Positions 1-7,572 of a stretch of DNA of 64,000 nt are shown in pieces; position 1 is the first letter of the stretch; the number at the start of each line of letters is the position of its first letter. The translations under genes and the position numbers were made by a program. Below the pieces are notes generated by a model. It searched no databases. It had not been told where the DNA came from and was given only the letters and a program-made list of their open reading frames with translations. The DNA is from an uncultured bacterium (GTDB taxonomy: Bacteria > Cyanobacteriota > Vampirovibrionia > Gastranaerophilales > Gastranaerophilaceae), in contig CAREDV010000001.1 of assembly GCA_948964545.1 (NCBI GenBank), forward strand, positions 682,001-746,000. Direction: 5' to 3'.

Positions 1-119
1 TGCACAGCTACAACATCATAACCCTCAAGCATATCTAAAAGGCACATTGAATCGTATCCGCCCGAAAAAGCAACGATAAATGTGCCTGATAAATTGTATT
101 TTTCTATGAAAGATTTAAT
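1..119 (-). CDS. tilS: tRNA(Ile)-lysidine synthetase TilS, N-terminal fragment
   Basis: Only the first 39 codons are inside the window; the gene runs off the left edge. The translation carries the PP-loop ATP-binding motif FSGGYDS about 20 residues in, as in TilS, which adds lysidine to the anticodon of tRNA-Ile(CAU). The reading frame has a stop (TGA) at about position 147 and no ATG, GTG or TTG between that stop and the PP-loop. The codon that gives a TilS-like start (x-KSFIEKYNL) is ATT at 117-119, preceded by AGAGGG at 129-134 with a 9-base spacer. The gene overlaps the end of the upstream Clp-N gene by 16 bases, so translational coupling is likely. The family call is fairly sure; the ATT start is inference. 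Confidence 0.7.
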   Translation of the reverse strand, partial: MKSFIEKYNLSGTFIVAFSGGYDSMCLLDMLEGYDVVAV

Positions 120-1459
120 TTTTTCACACCCTCTTTGATTTCAACCGCATCTACACCCAATTGTTCTAATGCTTTCATAGCAAGAGAATTCGGCTCTGTC
201 GTCAAAGCTAACAACATATGGGCAGATTCGATTTTTGTTTTATTATCTTTTTTTGCAAGTTTCCAGGCTGTTTCAAGAACTCTTTTTGCGCGTTCAGTGA
301 ACACGATTTCTTTGTCAAAATATTCGTTGCCGAAACCGATAAGAGTTTCTACGACAGTTCTTGCATCTTTTATATTGATTTCAAGTTCCGACAGTACCTG
401 ATATCCAACACCTGTAGCTTCTCCGATTATGCCGAGCAGAAACATTTCCGTTCCGACGATATTTCTGCCCAAACGTCTTGCTTCTTCTTTTGCAAGACGC
501 AAGATTGTTAAAGTTTCAGGCATTTGTTTTTCAATAGGTTTGATAATTGCGTGTGCTAAATCATCATCAGGAATTCTTAATTCCTTTAAAATTTCATAAG
601 CAATACCGCGTTTTGTTTTTAATAGTCCTAAAACCATATGCTCAGGCAAAACTACTGATGAACCGAGTTCTTTAGCGGTCTGCTGCGCCATATTCATTGT
701 AGTAAAAGCATTTGGTGTAAATATAATTTGTCTGCCCTCGTATTCAGCTTGGCGCGACTGAATTTTAGCAAGTTTTTCTTCAAAATTGTCGCTTGTTACA
801 CCGTATTGTGCAAAAATTTGGGCAAGCTGAGAATCTTTATCCTCGAGAATTGATGATAAAATTTGTTCTGTACCCAGAATTTCGTAATTTGATGTTGAAA
901 GCTTGGAAACAGCTCGTTCAAAAATTTTTGACGCTTCATCATTATCAAAAATGTTGTCGGTCTGCTGAGCTTTATTATTTTCATCCCTATTTTCGTCAAT
1001 TTCGGGGTGATAAAGTCTTTTAGTTTTCTTTTGAACGAGTTTTTCAAGCAATGTTTTGGATTTGTAGATGTCAAACCCTAAATCTTCAAGGATTTTGACA
1101 TTATTGGATTTTTTATCAGAAAGCACGGATAGAAATAAATGTTCGTAAAGGATTGTCGGATTGCCTGATTTATTGGCAAGGTCAAGCGCTTTTTTAAGAA
1201 TTTCTTTGTACTCATCATCAAAAGGCAGTGTGTTTAAATTTTGAATTGATACAAAATGTTGATATTTATCAATTTCTTTTATCAGCTTTTCTCTTGTGAT
1301 GTCATAAGTCTTAAAAAGCTTTAAAGGTATACCTTTTGCTTCATCAAAAAGCGCAAGTAAAAGATATTCGGGGCCAACAGTTCTTGCTCCCGCTTCTTTT
1401 GCAACATTTTGTGATGTGCTTACTACATTTATTGCTTTTTCCGTAAATCTTTCAAACAT
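104..1459 (-). CDS. Stand-alone Clp N-domain protein, six Clp repeats, no ATPase
   Basis: The 451-residue protein is built from three consecutive double Clp-N modules. Six repeats can be seen, beginning near residues 2, 79, 172, 248, 315 and 390, each with the pattern of a basic/aromatic helix followed by 'EHLLL/GTEQIL/SAHMLL'. In ClpA/ClpC this domain binds substrates and adaptors. There is no Walker A or B motif and no AAA+ domain, so it cannot unfold substrates itself. Its start shares one base with the stop of the upstream DUF1292 gene (TAATG). It sits in an operon with a lone ClpX zinc finger. A role as an adaptor or decoy for a Clp machine is inferred. Confidence 0.8.
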   Translation of the reverse strand: MFERFTEKAINVVSTSQNVAKEAGARTVGPEYLLLALFDEAKGIPLKLFKTYDITREKLIKEIDKYQHFVSIQNLNTLPFDDEYKEILKKALDLANKSGNPTILYEHLFLSVLSDKKSNNVKILEDLGFDIYKSKTLLEKLVQKKTKRLYHPEIDENRDENNKAQQTDNIFDNDEASKIFERAVSKLSTSNYEILGTEQILSSILEDKDSQLAQIFAQYGVTSDNFEEKLAKIQSRQAEYEGRQIIFTPNAFTTMNMAQQTAKELGSSVVLPEHMVLGLLKTKRGIAYEILKELRIPDDDLAHAIIKPIEKQMPETLTILRLAKEEARRLGRNIVGTEMFLLGIIGEATGVGYQVLSELEINIKDARTVVETLIGFGNEYFDKEIVFTERAKRVLETAWKLAKKDNKTKIESAHMLLALTTEPNSLAMKALEQLGVDAVEIKEGVKKLNLS

Positions 1460-1716
1460 TATTCCTCTTCATCATCCATATTTTCTACATATTCTGCAAC
1501 TTTTTCGAATTCTTCATCGTCCTCGATTGTTTCGAAAAGATATTCTTCGCCGTCTTTTGATATTCTCATAAGAACAACTTCATCCGCATCTTCTTCGTCT
1601 GCTGGTAAAAGTAATGCGTATTCTTTTTCGTCAACTTCAACGATATCGAATAATTCGAATTTTACTACGTTACCGTTCTCATCAACGGTTTCAATGATTT
1701 GATCTTCTTCTGCCAT
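1459..1716 (-). CDS. DUF1292 family small acidic protein
   Basis: This 85-residue, very acidic protein matches the DUF1292 (YrzB-like) pattern: an 'ETVDENGNVVKFELFDIVEVD' type start, a central 'YALLLPADEE' strand and a Glu/Asp-rich tail. The family has no assigned biochemical function. In Firmicutes members lie next to the Holliday-junction resolvase gene ruvX/yqgF, and the same arrangement is seen here with ruvX directly upstream. The start has AAAGGAAACC a few bases before ATG. It is translationally coupled to the Clp-N gene through a TAATG overlap. Confidence 0.75.
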   Translation of the reverse strand: MAEEDQIIETVDENGNVVKFELFDIVEVDEKEYALLLPADEEDADEVVLMRISKDGEEYLFETIEDDEEFEKVAEYVENMDDEEE

Positions 1717-1729
1717 AATAGGTTTCCTT

Positions 1730-2122
1730 TCATCTGTTTAAATATTGTTCAAGTATTATTCGGGCGCTTTCAATGTCAACAAGCCCTTTGTCTTTTCTGA
1801 AATCTATTTTACGGGAACGCAAATTTTCTTCTGCTGTGTCAGAAGTTAATCTTTCGTCCTCAAAAATTATTTCAAAACCTGTAATCTGTGATGCAAAATC
1901 TCTGCAATCCTGTGCCTGCGCGCCCTCTGTTCCGTCCATATTGTAGGGAACACCTGCAACTATTTTTTTTACGTTATTTTCTTTTGCAATTTTTATGATT
2001 TGTTCAATTGAATTGTTGTCGCGTGGGATATAGGAATGACCGTTTGCAAGCATCAGCAGGTAATCGCTTAACGCAATACCTATTCTTTTTGTTCCGATGT
2101 CTAATGCCATTACTTTATACAT
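1730..2122 (-). CDS. ruvX: YqgF/RuvX family putative Holliday-junction resolvase
   Basis: The 130-residue protein begins with MALDIGTKRIGIALSD (the first acidic residue of the RNase H-like fold), then VAGVPYNMDGTEG, and ends with 'FEDERLTSDTAEENL' and a later DIESARIILEQYL, which are the conserved YqgF blocks. Length fits the family (about 130-150). Members act in pre-16S rRNA 5' maturation and/or as Holliday-junction resolvases. It is the third gene of the minus-strand operon, 13 bases upstream of the DUF1292 gene. Confidence 0.88.
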   Translation of the reverse strand: MYKVMALDIGTKRIGIALSDYLLMLANGHSYIPRDNNSIEQIIKIAKENNVKKIVAGVPYNMDGTEGAQAQDCRDFASQITGFEIIFEDERLTSDTAEENLRSRKIDFRKDKGLVDIESARIILEQYLNR

Positions 2123-2140
2123 TTTTTTGCCTTTTCTGTT

Positions 2141-3622
2141 CTAGTGAACCCACATGTCCTCTATAGCTTGAACTCTTTTTTCATCTTTTTTTGCGAAAAA
2201 ATACTCGTAAATACTTTTTCTAATGATGTTTTTGAAAAATTCACGTTTCAATGTTTTATCATTATACAAAGAATATAAATTTTGTGCAGTTTTATAATCT
2301 CCTGCAAGGTGTTTTAGCAGTGAAACATTCAAAATTCTTTCTGACCAAATTCTGTATTCCTCTGAGAAAAAGATTTTTTCAATATTTTCATCAATTAGTT
2401 TTTCAAAATCTTTCGGGTCATCAAGAAGTTTCAAAAACTCCTCAAATTCATCACTGTATGTGCTGTTCAAGAACCAAAAGTCAGTAAAATCGCATTGCAA
2501 AATATTTTCAAATTCTTCATCTGTCAGCTGTTTTACTTTATAATTCAGTTTAAGTTCAGCGGGTTCAATATCTATAAGCAGATTTCTCCAGCAGACGTAT
2601 TCATAAGGCATTTTTGAAAGTTTTTCCGCTCTGACAAGAATTGCTTTCAAAACTTCAGGCTCTAAATCCAAAGCGCGCTGACCGCGGTAAAATCTTTCGA
2701 TAATCGCGCTGCATTCAAATTTGGAAATCTCATTAAATCCAAAACAGTCTTTCACTCCTTTATAATCATCGATTACAATTGCAACAAACTGAACTTTTCC
2801 CTGCTTATTAATTCTTGAAACAATAACCGCCTGATTCCCATGCCCATCTGGATAGGTTATGCAGAATTTATAAGGTTTTGAATCTTTCAAAATTTCTTTA
2901 TAAAACTCAATTGTGTTATCTTCTCTTATGCCTGCAAGTTTCAGAGTAGAAAGATTTTTTATTATGGCAGGAATTAAGTTTTCATCCGCAGTTTCTAAAG
3001 ATGCATTTAAAGCATGGTATGCAAGCTGTGATTTTGAATTTCCTAATATATCAAGTGCTGTTCTGCCAGCTTCAGAGTCAGGCATTGATAAAAATACGGG
3101 AACAAGCATATTTGCAAGTTCATCTTTTGAATAGTCATTGCCGAGAGAATTTAGAAGAATAACTTTATCGCTGTCTGGAAGTGAATTTAAAAAGTCTAAA
3201 AAATCAATCTGTACTTCTGGATTTGCTATGGCGTTATCAAGAATTTTTCTCGTGTCAGCATCAACAAACTCATCAGGATTATCAAGATACTGGCCGCAAT
3301 CTTCGTAAGACCAGTTTGTATCGATATCTCTTAATAAATCAAGTGCAAAGATTTTTGCTTGATTAGATGTTAGATTATTTTTTATAATTCCCCATAATTT
3401 TTCAATCAAATCTTTTGTTTCTGAGTAGCGTACAAGCAAATATTTGGTTAAATCCGCATTTTTGCTTATCTCTTTGAATAAAAGTTTAACAATTACATTT
3501 TTATCGTTTTGCATATCAAGTGTGCGGTAGTGAATTTCGTAATTATCAAAATCTTTCACTCCGTCAAGTTGTGTATAAATTTTTGTAATTTCCGCTTTTA
3601 TTTCAAAAGGATTAAGCTGCAT
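2141..3622 (-). CDS. Large HEAT-like helical protein of unknown function
   Basis: I do not recognise this 493-residue protein. The first half is a succession of helical segments with regularly spaced leucines, HEAT/armadillo-like (for example around 'PDSEAGRTALDILGNSKSQLAYHAL'). The middle (about residues 240-290) is a beta-rich stretch, and the end is helical again. No signal peptide or membrane segment is visible. I chose the ATG at 3622 because it overlaps the stop of the upstream zinc-finger gene as TAATG and has a G-rich Shine-Dalgarno (GGGGG) at good distance; a start 18 bases earlier (3640) is also open. It is the second gene of the operon led by the ClpX-type zinc finger. Confidence 0.6.
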   Translation of the reverse strand: MQLNPFEIKAEITKIYTQLDGVKDFDNYEIHYRTLDMQNDKNVIVKLLFKEISKNADLTKYLLVRYSETKDLIEKLWGIIKNNLTSNQAKIFALDLLRDIDTNWSYEDCGQYLDNPDEFVDADTRKILDNAIANPEVQIDFLDFLNSLPDSDKVILLNSLGNDYSKDELANMLVPVFLSMPDSEAGRTALDILGNSKSQLAYHALNASLETADENLIPAIIKNLSTLKLAGIREDNTIEFYKEILKDSKPYKFCITYPDGHGNQAVIVSRINKQGKVQFVAIVIDDYKGVKDCFGFNEISKFECSAIIERFYRGQRALDLEPEVLKAILVRAEKLSKMPYEYVCWRNLLIDIEPAELKLNYKVKQLTDEEFENILQCDFTDFWFLNSTYSDEFEEFLKLLDDPKDFEKLIDENIEKIFFSEEYRIWSERILNVSLLKHLAGDYKTAQNLYSLYNDKTLKREFFKNIIRKSIYEYFFAKKDEKRVQAIEDMWVH

Positions 3623-3864
3623 TATTTTGCTTTCCCCCAAAACGCATCTAAAATTGCCTGAGCTTCAGCAGAAGGCATTTTATCATTCAGTATTAAATAT
3701 TGAACAGCAATCATTGTACACTCAGAACAAATGTTCACTCCAGGGCCTTGTATCATTTTGATTACTTGAGTATTCGGACGTCCGCAAAAACTGCAGTAAA
3801 CAAGTTCTTCTTTATCTTGTTCTCTTTTTTTAGCTCCTAATTGAACCACTTTGTCATCTGACAT
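3622..3864 (-). CDS. Stand-alone ClpX-type C4 zinc-finger protein
   Basis: The 80-residue protein is essentially only the zinc-binding domain found at the N-terminus of ClpX: C24-x2-C27 and C46-x2-C49 around 'GRPNTQVIKMIQGPGVNICSEC' type sequence. In ClpX this domain dimerises and binds adaptors and substrates. Here no AAA+ module follows; only a short helical tail. The chosen ATG at 3864 is preceded by GAGG 7 bases upstream; a longer version from 3906 would have no ribosome-binding site and would run into the promoter. It heads the operon that ends with a Clp-N-only protein and tilS. Confidence 0.75.
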   Translation of the reverse strand: MSDDKVVQLGAKKREQDKEELVYCSFCGRPNTQVIKMIQGPGVNICSECTMIAVQYLILNDKMPSAEAQAILDAFWGKAK

Positions 3865-3876
3865 AATTAACCTCGC

Positions 3877-3928
3877 ATTGTAACTTTTTTTTATAAAATT
3901 TGCCAAATTTGCGTGCTTATTCTATAAT
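3877..3928. promoter_or_regulatory. Divergent sigma-70 promoters with overlapping -35 boxes
   Basis: Minus strand: TTGGCA (3901-3906), 18-base spacer, TACAAT (3877-3882), reading into the zinc-finger/ruvX/tilS operon. Plus strand: TTGCCA (3900-3905), 17-base spacer, TATAAT (3923-3928), reading into the TPR lipoprotein gene. The two -35 boxes share the same TTGCCAA bases, so polymerase binding on one side should exclude the other. Confidence 0.6.
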
Positions 3929-3963
3929 TAAAATTACGTTTATTTTATGAGGATGATTATAGC

Positions 3964-4542
3964 ATGAAAAAAGCTTTTTTACTAGCAAGTATCTTATTTA
4001 TTTCTGTAATTTCGACAGCATGTATTAATAACTTTGCTGTTCAGGAGCTTAACAATAAAGCAAAAGAATTTATGGATAAAGGTGATTATGTATCTGCTAT
4101 TGAAAGGTTAAAATCAAGTGTTGATTTGGATGGAAGTGTATTGGAAACGCAATATAATTTAGCAGTAGCTTATACAAAAGCTGAAGATTATGAAAATGCA
4201 GTAAAAACTTATAATGATGTGCTTAAATTAAATTCAGATTTTGCTGATGCATATTATTCAAGAGCTGTTTGCGAGGAAAATTTAGCAAAAGATATTATTT
4301 CTCAAGATATTTTAGTTAATGATGATGGCTCATTAGAAAAAGCTGAACCTGTAAATGATGAAGATGCTGTTAAGAACAAAAACCTTTCGGATAAATCAAA
4401 AGAGGTTTTTAAAGGGTTGGTTAACAATGCAATAAGCGACTATAATACTTATCTTGAAAAATCTGCATCTGCAGCTGATAAAACAGAGGTTGAGGAAAGT
4501 ATTAAAGCATTGGAAGATTTGTTAAAAACTCATGCCGATTAG
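3964..4542 (+). CDS. TPR-repeat lipoprotein
   Basis: The 192-residue protein starts with a lipoprotein signal (MKKAFLLASILF...) ending in a lipobox S-T-A-C with Cys20. After it come at least two TPR units ('AKEFMDKGDYVSAIERLKSSVDLDG', 'YNLAVAYTKAEDYENAVKTYNDVLKLN', 'FADAYYSRAVCEE'). It is therefore predicted to be membrane-anchored and to scaffold protein contacts. Its last 11 bases overlap lgt, the enzyme that adds the lipid to this class of protein, so the pair is translationally linked. Confidence 0.75.
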   Translation: MKKAFLLASILFISVISTACINNFAVQELNNKAKEFMDKGDYVSAIERLKSSVDLDGSVLETQYNLAVAYTKAEDYENAVKTYNDVLKLNSDFADAYYSRAVCEENLAKDIISQDILVNDDGSLEKAEPVNDEDAVKNKNLSDKSKEVFKGLVNNAISDYNTYLEKSASAADKTEVEESIKALEDLLKTHAD

Positions 4543-5305
4543 TTTTCAATCTCCAGGAGAAGTGGCATTTACTATTTTTTCTTTTCCTGTCTATTATTAC
4601 GGGATAATTATTGCTTTTGCAATATTTGCTGGTGTTTATATTGCAGATTTTTTGTATAAGAAATATTATGATAAAGTTTCATATATTTTTGATTTTACAC
4701 CTTATATGATTATTTTTGGAATCCTTGGGGCAAGGTTGTATTATTGTTTAGTAAATTTTTCTTATTATTTAATACATCCGATAGAAATTTTTAATATAAG
4801 ACAGGGCGGACTGTCTATCCATGGCATGATAATTGTCGGCGTATTTGCGCTTTGGGGTTTTTCAAAAATATATAAAATGAATTTTCTTAAACTCTTAGAC
4901 GTTTTTTTGTGCGGAACTGCACTGGCACAAAGTATCGGCAGGGGGGGAAATTTCTTTAATTCGGAAGCCTTCGGGATACCGACTGATTTGCCTTGGAAAT
5001 TGTTTATTCCCGTGTCTCACAGACCTTTGGAATATATTGATTTTGAATATTTTCATCCGACTTTTCTTTATGAAAGCATTTTGGATTTCGTAATTTTTCT
5101 TATTTTACTTTTTATGTTTAAAAAAGGAGTACGCCCTGGTAAAGCTGCAGGTTCATATCTTGTTTTGTATGCGCTTGTAAGAATTTTTGTTGAACATTTC
5201 CGTATAGACAGTGTGCTTAATGTTGCTGGCTTTCCTGTTGCTCAGGTTGTTTCTGCTGTTATGCTGCTTATCGGAACTATATGCCTAGTACGTATTAAGA
5301 ATTGA
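4532..5305 (+). CDS. lgt: Prolipoprotein diacylglyceryl transferase
   Basis: The 257-residue integral membrane protein has about seven hydrophobic segments and the Lgt signatures: GGLSIHGM with the conserved His97 and the GRGGNFFNSEAFG block (137-149). Lgt transfers diacylglycerol from phosphatidylglycerol to the lipobox cysteine of prelipoproteins in the inner membrane. The start overlaps the upstream lipoprotein gene by 11 bases and has no strong Shine-Dalgarno, consistent with coupling. The GRGG codons create a run of seven Gs at 4941-4947. Confidence 0.93.
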   Translation: MPISFQSPGEVAFTIFSFPVYYYGIIIAFAIFAGVYIADFLYKKYYDKVSYIFDFTPYMIIFGILGARLYYCLVNFSYYLIHPIEIFNIRQGGLSIHGMIIVGVFALWGFSKIYKMNFLKLLDVFLCGTALAQSIGRGGNFFNSEAFGIPTDLPWKLFIPVSHRPLEYIDFEYFHPTFLYESILDFVIFLILLFMFKKGVRPGKAAGSYLVLYALVRIFVEHFRIDSVLNVAGFPVAQVVSAVMLLIGTICLVRIKN

Positions 5306-5336
5306 TTTTAATATTTGTTTGACGTTTAATTTTTGT

Positions 5337-6503
5337 ATGGAAAATAATTTACCTCAAAACAAAAAAGCTCTTGTATGGCTTTCGGGTGCACATTTTGTAA
5401 ATGATGTTTATACAGGCGTGCTCAATCCTATTATGCCGTTTATTGCAGCAAAAATTGGAATCTCCATGGCTATAGCAACTGTTGTTTTGACGGTTTCTCA
5501 TATATTTTCGTCACTATTGCAGCCGATATTTGGGTATTTTGCTGATAATATTATAAAACGGCATTTTATATTCTGGGGGTTAATTTTATCTTCAATATTC
5601 ATTCCGCTTTCAGCTTTAGCTCATAATGTATATTTGCTTATATTTTTTATAATTATAGGAAGCTTCGGCTCAAGTATATTCCATCCGCAGGCGCTAGGAT
5701 TTGCATCACGTTTTTCAAAAGGACTTGACGGAACTAAGGCTATGGCTGTATTTCTGGCAATGGGAACTCTTGGATATTCGACAGGCCCTATTGTATCATC
5801 AGCAATTACGCAATTTGTTGGAATGAACAAGATGCCATTTATGTGCGTATTTGGAATTTTTTGGGCTTTTGTTATGTTTAAAATGGTTCCAAAAATTTCT
5901 GTAATGCAGAATCTTGTTCCTAAAATAGATTTTAGGACTGCTTTTAAAGAAATTTTGTCAAATCATAAATTGAATATTTTGAATATAATTGCAATGCTAA
6001 AAACTATGGTTCAATCGTCTTGTTTTATACTTTTACCGTTTTTGTGGAAAAATATGGGACACAGACCAATTTATATCGGAACAGCGCTTTTTATGTTTAT
6101 ATTTGCTGGTGGAATTGCATCATTGGCAAGCGGTTTTGTTGAAAAACGCATAGGGGCAAAAAATGTATTTTATATTTCAATGATTTCAACACTTCCTTTA
6201 ATGGTGTTATTCATTTTGACTTACCAGAAATTTTCTATTCTATCTCTTGTAATATTTGTTATAACAGGTTTTGTTACTATGATGGCAACGCCAGTTACAA
6301 TGGTCATGGCGCAAAGAGTTTTGCCTGAATATAAGAGTATAATTGCAGGATTTATTAACGGATTTTCCTGGGGTGTTATTGCAATTGTAATGTCTGCACT
6401 CGGATTTGTTGCAGAAAATTTCGGTATCACAAAAGTACTGCTTTTGGTTGCAATAATACCTGCTGTGTGTTCAATTCTTATAAAAGAGCTATTTAAAGAT
6501 TAA
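5337..6503 (+). CDS. MFS transporter, Fsr (fosmidomycin resistance)-like
   Basis: The 388-residue protein has twelve hydrophobic segments. The N-terminus 'SGAHFVNDVYTGVLNPIMPF' and the 'SSLLQPIFGYFAD' and 'GSSIFHPQALGFASR' blocks are typical of the fosmidomycin-resistance branch of the major facilitator superfamily. Those proteins export fosmidomycin or other small molecules; the true substrate here cannot be read from sequence. I prefer the ATG at 5337 to the TTG at 5319. It follows lgt by 31 bases and may share its transcript. Confidence 0.75.
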   Translation: MENNLPQNKKALVWLSGAHFVNDVYTGVLNPIMPFIAAKIGISMAIATVVLTVSHIFSSLLQPIFGYFADNIIKRHFIFWGLILSSIFIPLSALAHNVYLLIFFIIIGSFGSSIFHPQALGFASRFSKGLDGTKAMAVFLAMGTLGYSTGPIVSSAITQFVGMNKMPFMCVFGIFWAFVMFKMVPKISVMQNLVPKIDFRTAFKEILSNHKLNILNIIAMLKTMVQSSCFILLPFLWKNMGHRPIYIGTALFMFIFAGGIASLASGFVEKRIGAKNVFYISMISTLPLMVLFILTYQKFSILSLVIFVITGFVTMMATPVTMVMAQRVLPEYKSIIAGFINGFSWGVIAIVMSALGFVAENFGITKVLLLVAIIPAVCSILIKELFKD

Positions 6504-6664
6504 GCGAAAACATTTAATTTGTGGATAGCAGATTTTAAATTATTAATTGAAAAAACATTTTTATTGTGATGTTTGTTTTGTACTCCGTTAAAAGAGTTTG
6601 TTGACTGTTGAATTTGAGAATTTTTCTTAAGTGCGTTAAAACGGGCTATTGACGAAACTAACAT
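6500..6664 (-). CDS. Small protein with N-terminal Asn/Gln-rich SFNG motif
   Basis: A 54-codon reading frame on the minus strand starts at ATG 6662-6664 behind a good ribosome-binding site (AGGAG, 8 bases upstream). The product begins MLVSSIARFN and contains TNSFNGVQN at residues 22-30, then an Asn/Lys/His-rich tail ending HKLNVFA. It has no membrane segment and is not a family I recognise. The SFNG box resembles the F-[GNT]-[GAM] box near the N-terminus of four other proteins in the window. The stop overlaps the end of the convergent MFS gene by 4 bases. Confidence 0.45.
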   Translation of the reverse strand: MLVSSIARFNALKKNSQIQQSTNSFNGVQNKHHNKNVFSINNLKSAIHKLNVFA

Positions 6665-6784
6665 TCCTAACTCCTATCCATGTCTAGCTTATCTATTGTA
6701 ATACAAGAAATATGAAAAATCAAGTGTTAACTAATGTAACGAATCGGGTAATTTTTGAAATTAGATATCTTATATATACTTTAT

Positions 6785-6882
6785 ATATATGTAAACATTA
6801 AATAAAAACGAGATATTAAGAGAGAGATTTTTAAATTCCTACCTACCTACAAAGTTTAGCCCCTAATAAGGGGCTTTTTTTT
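6785..6882 (+). ncRNA. Candidate small RNA with CCTACCTACCTAC stretch
   Basis: Between 6665 and 6884 there is no plus-strand gene, yet a plus-strand intrinsic terminator stands at 6858-6882. The 70 bases before it contain AGAGAGAG and an unpaired-looking CCTACCTACCTAC at 6839-6851. TATA-rich, promoter-like sequence lies at 6770-6790. The exact start is uncertain and the segment might instead be the distant 3' end of the MFS transcript. Confidence 0.35.
6858..6882 (+). terminator. Intrinsic terminator
   Basis: AGCCCCT, loop AATA, AGGGGCT, followed by eight Ts. It is oriented for the plus strand only (no U-run on the minus side) and faces the end of the convergent HAD gene. Confidence 0.85.
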
Positions 6883-6884
6883 AT

Positions 6885-7571
6885 TTAAATATTACATTTT
6901 AACTTAAATATATTTCTGTCGATTTCGTTAAAGTTTTTGATAATCTGTGATACAGCAGGTATATTTTTATATAAATCAACACTTTCCATAGAAGCTATTG
7001 CTATAATTTTGCCGATACCAGCGCTTCTTGCTGCTTCTATGCCAGATACTGCATCTTCTGCAACAATACAATCTTTCGGGTCGAGATTTAGGATTTTTGA
7101 AGCCTTAAGATAAATATCAGGTGCGGGTTTACCTGCAACAGAGCCATCTGCATATACGATTTTGTCAATATCAAACCACCTTGCAAGTTTAAATTCTTCT
7201 ATATAAAAATCCACATTATCTTTTTCAGACATTGTTGCAATTGTCATTGGGATATTGTTTTCTTTCAAGTAATTCAAAAATTCTGCAGCACCAGGCGCAA
7301 GATGTGTGTTTTTGTAATCTTTTCTGCACATTTCTCTATAAACGGCTTCTTTTTCTTTCCCGAGTGCTTCAACAAGTTCAGGTTCAGGTTTTCTGCCAAG
7401 CAGGTATGATAAAATATCTTCATTTGTTCTGCCGAACATATATTCGCGCATCTCATCATCTGTGAAAGCATAAGGTCTTACGCGTTTTGAAAATTCGCGC
7501 CAAGCTTCCAGATGTTTTTCAGAATCAAAAAATAATGTCCCGTTAAAATCAAAAATTATTCCTTTATACAT
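6885..7571 (-). CDS. HAD-superfamily hydrolase with DxN motif I
   Basis: The 228-residue protein has the subclass IA HAD layout: motif I FDFNGTLF at the N-terminus, an alpha-helical cap, motif II TIATMSEKD, motif III lysine in GKPAPDIYLKA and motif IV VAEDAVSGIEAA. It resembles beta-phosphoglucomutase-type enzymes. The second aspartate of motif I, the usual general acid/base, is an asparagine (D-F-N-G-T), so the chemistry may differ from ordinary phosphatases or mutases. The start at 7571 has GGAG 4 bases before it and lies just after the stop of the upstream TPR gene; a longer frame from 7616 has no support. Confidence 0.75.
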   Translation of the reverse strand: MYKGIIFDFNGTLFFDSEKHLEAWREFSKRVRPYAFTDDEMREYMFGRTNEDILSYLLGRKPEPELVEALGKEKEAVYREMCRKDYKNTHLAPGAAEFLNYLKENNIPMTIATMSEKDNVDFYIEEFKLARWFDIDKIVYADGSVAGKPAPDIYLKASKILNLDPKDCIVAEDAVSGIEAARSAGIGKIIAIASMESVDLYKNIPAVSQIIKNFNEIDRNIFKLKCNI

Positions 7572-7572
7572 A

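Noticed and set aside
4941..4947. Run of seven Gs in lgt as a possible phase-variation tract
   Set aside because: It encodes the conserved Arg-Gly-Gly of the Lgt active block, is shorter than the prepilin tracts and the frame is essential, so selection on protein sequence explains it.
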